64,000 bases of DNA from Viscum album. Its lineage: Eukaryota; Streptophyta; Magnoliopsida; Santalales; Viscaceae. Positions 62,110-64,000 of the stretch are shown here, one piece after another. The position numbers and the translations under genes are program-made. The first letter of the stretch is position 1, and each line of letters starts with the position of its first letter. The stretch is from contig OY728163.1 of assembly GCA_963277665.1 (NCBI GenBank), positions 1,901,050,644-1,901,114,643 of the forward strand. The letters are read 5' to 3'. Under the pieces are notes generated by a model, which did not search any database, was not told where the DNA came from, and was given only the letters and a program-made list of their open reading frames with translations.

Positions 62110-62700
62110 ATCACTAAGGCATAAGGTGTGTGTTCCACTTTATTTAGTACCTGGTGCATAACTAGTGTTTATTTATTCTTATCAAATCACACTAGTTGAA
62201 AATAAATATTTAACAACTCAGCTGGTTTATTTTCTAGAAGAAAATTTATACACTCATGTGTGTTACCATTGGAAGAACATATTCTATTTTTAGAGAATAA
62301 TGATCATACACTTCAACTTTTTGTAAATTACCAAAAACTAAATCATGTTATGGTGATGAAAATTTATTTGTTAATTATTATTGATGATATATTTGGCAAG
62401 TTGTAAAGGGGAATGTCGTTAACAATTAATGATCATTTTTTGGTTTCCCATTGGGTCTATCTAATTATCCTACATTTTTATGGTTTGGATAAATACCTAG
62501 AATTTATCATGGTAGTATTTGTGGATAAAATTATTTTTTTCTCTTAGATAAAGGAGTATCGTGTGAGTATTTTTAGGGAATTTCTAGAAGTATTGAGATT
62601 TGAATGACTATAAAATAAATTTTTGTAAATTATTATTTGGATCTGGAATTTGATGTTCTTTGAACACTTTTTTTAGCACATTATATTTAAACTACTAATG
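62110..62700 (+). pseudogene. E5 reverse transcriptase remnant
   Basis: LVPGA opens the domain near 62148. YSYQITLVENKYLTTQLVYF follows, with a tryptophan later at the SPWGAP position. LNHVMVMKIYLLIIIDDIFG (about 62340-62400) fits the LNK.T.KNKYPLP.IDDLFD block. About 150 bases are then missing. FPLGLSNYPTFLWF (62446-) fits MPFGLTNAPATFM. The active-site block reads VVFVDKIIFFS (62512-62544), with lysine (62527-62529) in place of the second aspartate. EYRVSIFREFLEVLRF ends the readable part before the FSKCEFWL-type block. Confidence 0.85.
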
Positions 62701-62999
62701 ACATGGTTGAAGATATTATGATGTATCGTAAACTATGTAATGTTTTTAAGATATGATTATTCTTGGTACCGGTTGTGTATTATCGAATTTATATCTAAGA
62801 ATTCATTATGTAGGCATGTCTGATAACTTCTCAAAATAAGATAGAAGGAATATATTATTTTGAATGGGAAATTTCATTGTTTTTTTTTCAAAAATGCTTT
62901 CTAACTTTTTTACTAGTGTTAAATTTTACAGAGGCAGGGCATGGTTATTTTATATTTTTTGGAACATGACTTTTAGATTTGGTTTGCAGCTTTATGTAC

Positions 63000-63200
63000 G
63001 GTGATTTCATGGTTTCCTATGGAACAACATATCTTATAACCTATCATATTAATTATTTAACAATGGTCCTTACAACATTAACTATTCATAGAATGGTTTA
63101 CCATTTATTATGACCACAATATCTTCAGGGATATCTTCCCTCAAAAGTATTTGAAAATTATATAGAGGAATTCTGTGGATTAACTATGGTCTTTTAATAT
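63000..63200 (+). pseudogene. E5 RNase H remnant
   Basis: VSYGTTYLITYHINYLTMVL (about 63012-63071) fits the AYASRQL..HE.NYPTHD block. After a small deletion, YDHNIFRDIFPQKYLKI (about 63107-63160) fits TDHKSLKYIFTQK.LN, with the catalytic DH kept. DYG follows at the KDYD position. Confidence 0.75.
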
Positions 63201-63739
63201 CTACGTTTCATACACCCTTAGAAAGGGGAAAGTTGTTACTATATCCATGAGAAAGAAACTTATGAGAAATTACTTGAATGATTCATCATAATGGTAGAAT
63301 TTGAAGGATTTTTAGGTTCAGTTTCATTTACAATTTTAGGATAATTAGCGTGATATTGTTTTAGAGCATATGTAGTCTACCACCACTCTTATCAATATTA
63401 TTTTCTAGGATATGAAATATGAATATTAATTCCATCAAAATAGGTACCTTCTTTTTCGTGGGGATATCAACAATTAGTATACATTCTCTTTAAAGGGTTT
63501 AATATGTTTTTCAAACCCAAATTTTTATTTTCCCATTAAGAAAATATGTTATAGGTTATTTCCCTAATTTTAAGTGATAGGCACACCCTGGAACCATGAA
63601 TATGATATATCTTATTCCGTGATGATATTTGTGTCTTGGTATGAGTCAATTTAGCACTAACATTGTTTCTTCTTATTATACCTACCAATAAGTCATAGAT
63701 CAGCACAAGACACCTAAAATTTTTCATCAGAAACATTTA

Positions 63740-64000
63740 CTTCCATCATGGATGTGGGATAAAAATTATATGGATTTCATGGCTGGGTTACTATGTAACC
63801 CTTAGAATAATGATTGTATATCAGTAGATATTGATATCCAAGAAAAATAATATCTCTGTATAATCATTTGAGATACAACCAATGTTGAGGATATGTGAAT
63901 ATCTTATGTAAAATAGATCATCATAATTCATGGAATTCGATCTATTATGGTAACTGATTTTTATCCATATTTTATATCTCACATTAAGAGATTTCCCATA
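63740..64000 (+). pseudogene. E5 integrase remnant, cut by the window edge
   Basis: WDKNYMDFMAGLLCNP (63750-) fits WE.ITMDF..GLP and keeps the first catalytic aspartate. IIHGIRSIMVTDFYPYFISH (about 63929-63985) fits IVRLHGVP.SIVSDRDPRFTS and keeps the second. The rest of the domain and the 3' LTR lie beyond base 64000. Confidence 0.8.

Noticed and set aside
1..64000. Bacterial or phage features, CRISPR arrays, rRNA or tRNA genes
   Set aside because: None was seen. Composition, LTR structure and pol type all point to plant nuclear DNA.

Overview
This window looks like heterochromatin from a large plant genome. It is very AT-rich, CG dinucleotides are scarce, and no open frame exceeds 138 codons. 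I see no host gene, rRNA, tRNA or CRISPR array. What can be read is a layered set of badly decayed LTR retrotransposons, plus three short tandem arrays. The coding remnants are plant-type Ty3/gypsy (they look most like the Tekay/Del chromovirus group) and Ty1/copia. They were recognised by translating all frames and following conserved residue order and spacing across stops and frameshifts. No database search was possible.

Layout. (1) 1-5.9 kb: a short minus-strand LTR element, E1, with two diverged direct repeats of about 1.37 kb around a 3.2-kb interior. (2) 6.4-7.3 kb: plus-strand copia reverse transcriptase/RNase H remnant C1. (3) 7.3-21.8 kb: AT-rich sequence in which I could not firmly place any domain. 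(4) 21.8-22.2 kb: plus-strand copia RT remnant C2. (5) 24.1-25.0 kb: degenerate tandem array of about 190 bp per unit. (6) 26.4 kb: isolated minus-strand primer-binding-site-like sequence. (7) 27.7-28.4 kb: a 50-bp array of 11 units, then a 26-bp array of 4 units. (8) 29.0-41.2 kb: a copia element, C3, split inside its integrase by a complete 10.3-kb gypsy element, E3 (29125-39412), with a perfect 5-bp target duplication. (9) 45.5-64 kb: a plus-strand gypsy element, E5, split inside gag by a 12.7-kb minus-strand gypsy element, E4 (48055-60774). E5 resumes at 60775 and its integrase runs off the right edge.

How the parts relate. Each gypsy remnant keeps the order gag, protease, RT, RNase H, integrase, and E3 also keeps LTRs, TATA boxes, primer site and polypurine tract in the right places. 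All copies are dead, with many stops, frameshifts and deletions. The order of events can be read from the nesting: C3 before E3, and E5 before E4. The LTR pairs within E3, E4 and E1 are so diverged that the insertions must be old for a plant genome. The main outliers to the general decay are a CG-rich stretch of about 0.7 kb in the 5' LTR of E4 and the minisatellite cluster at 27.7-28.4 kb.
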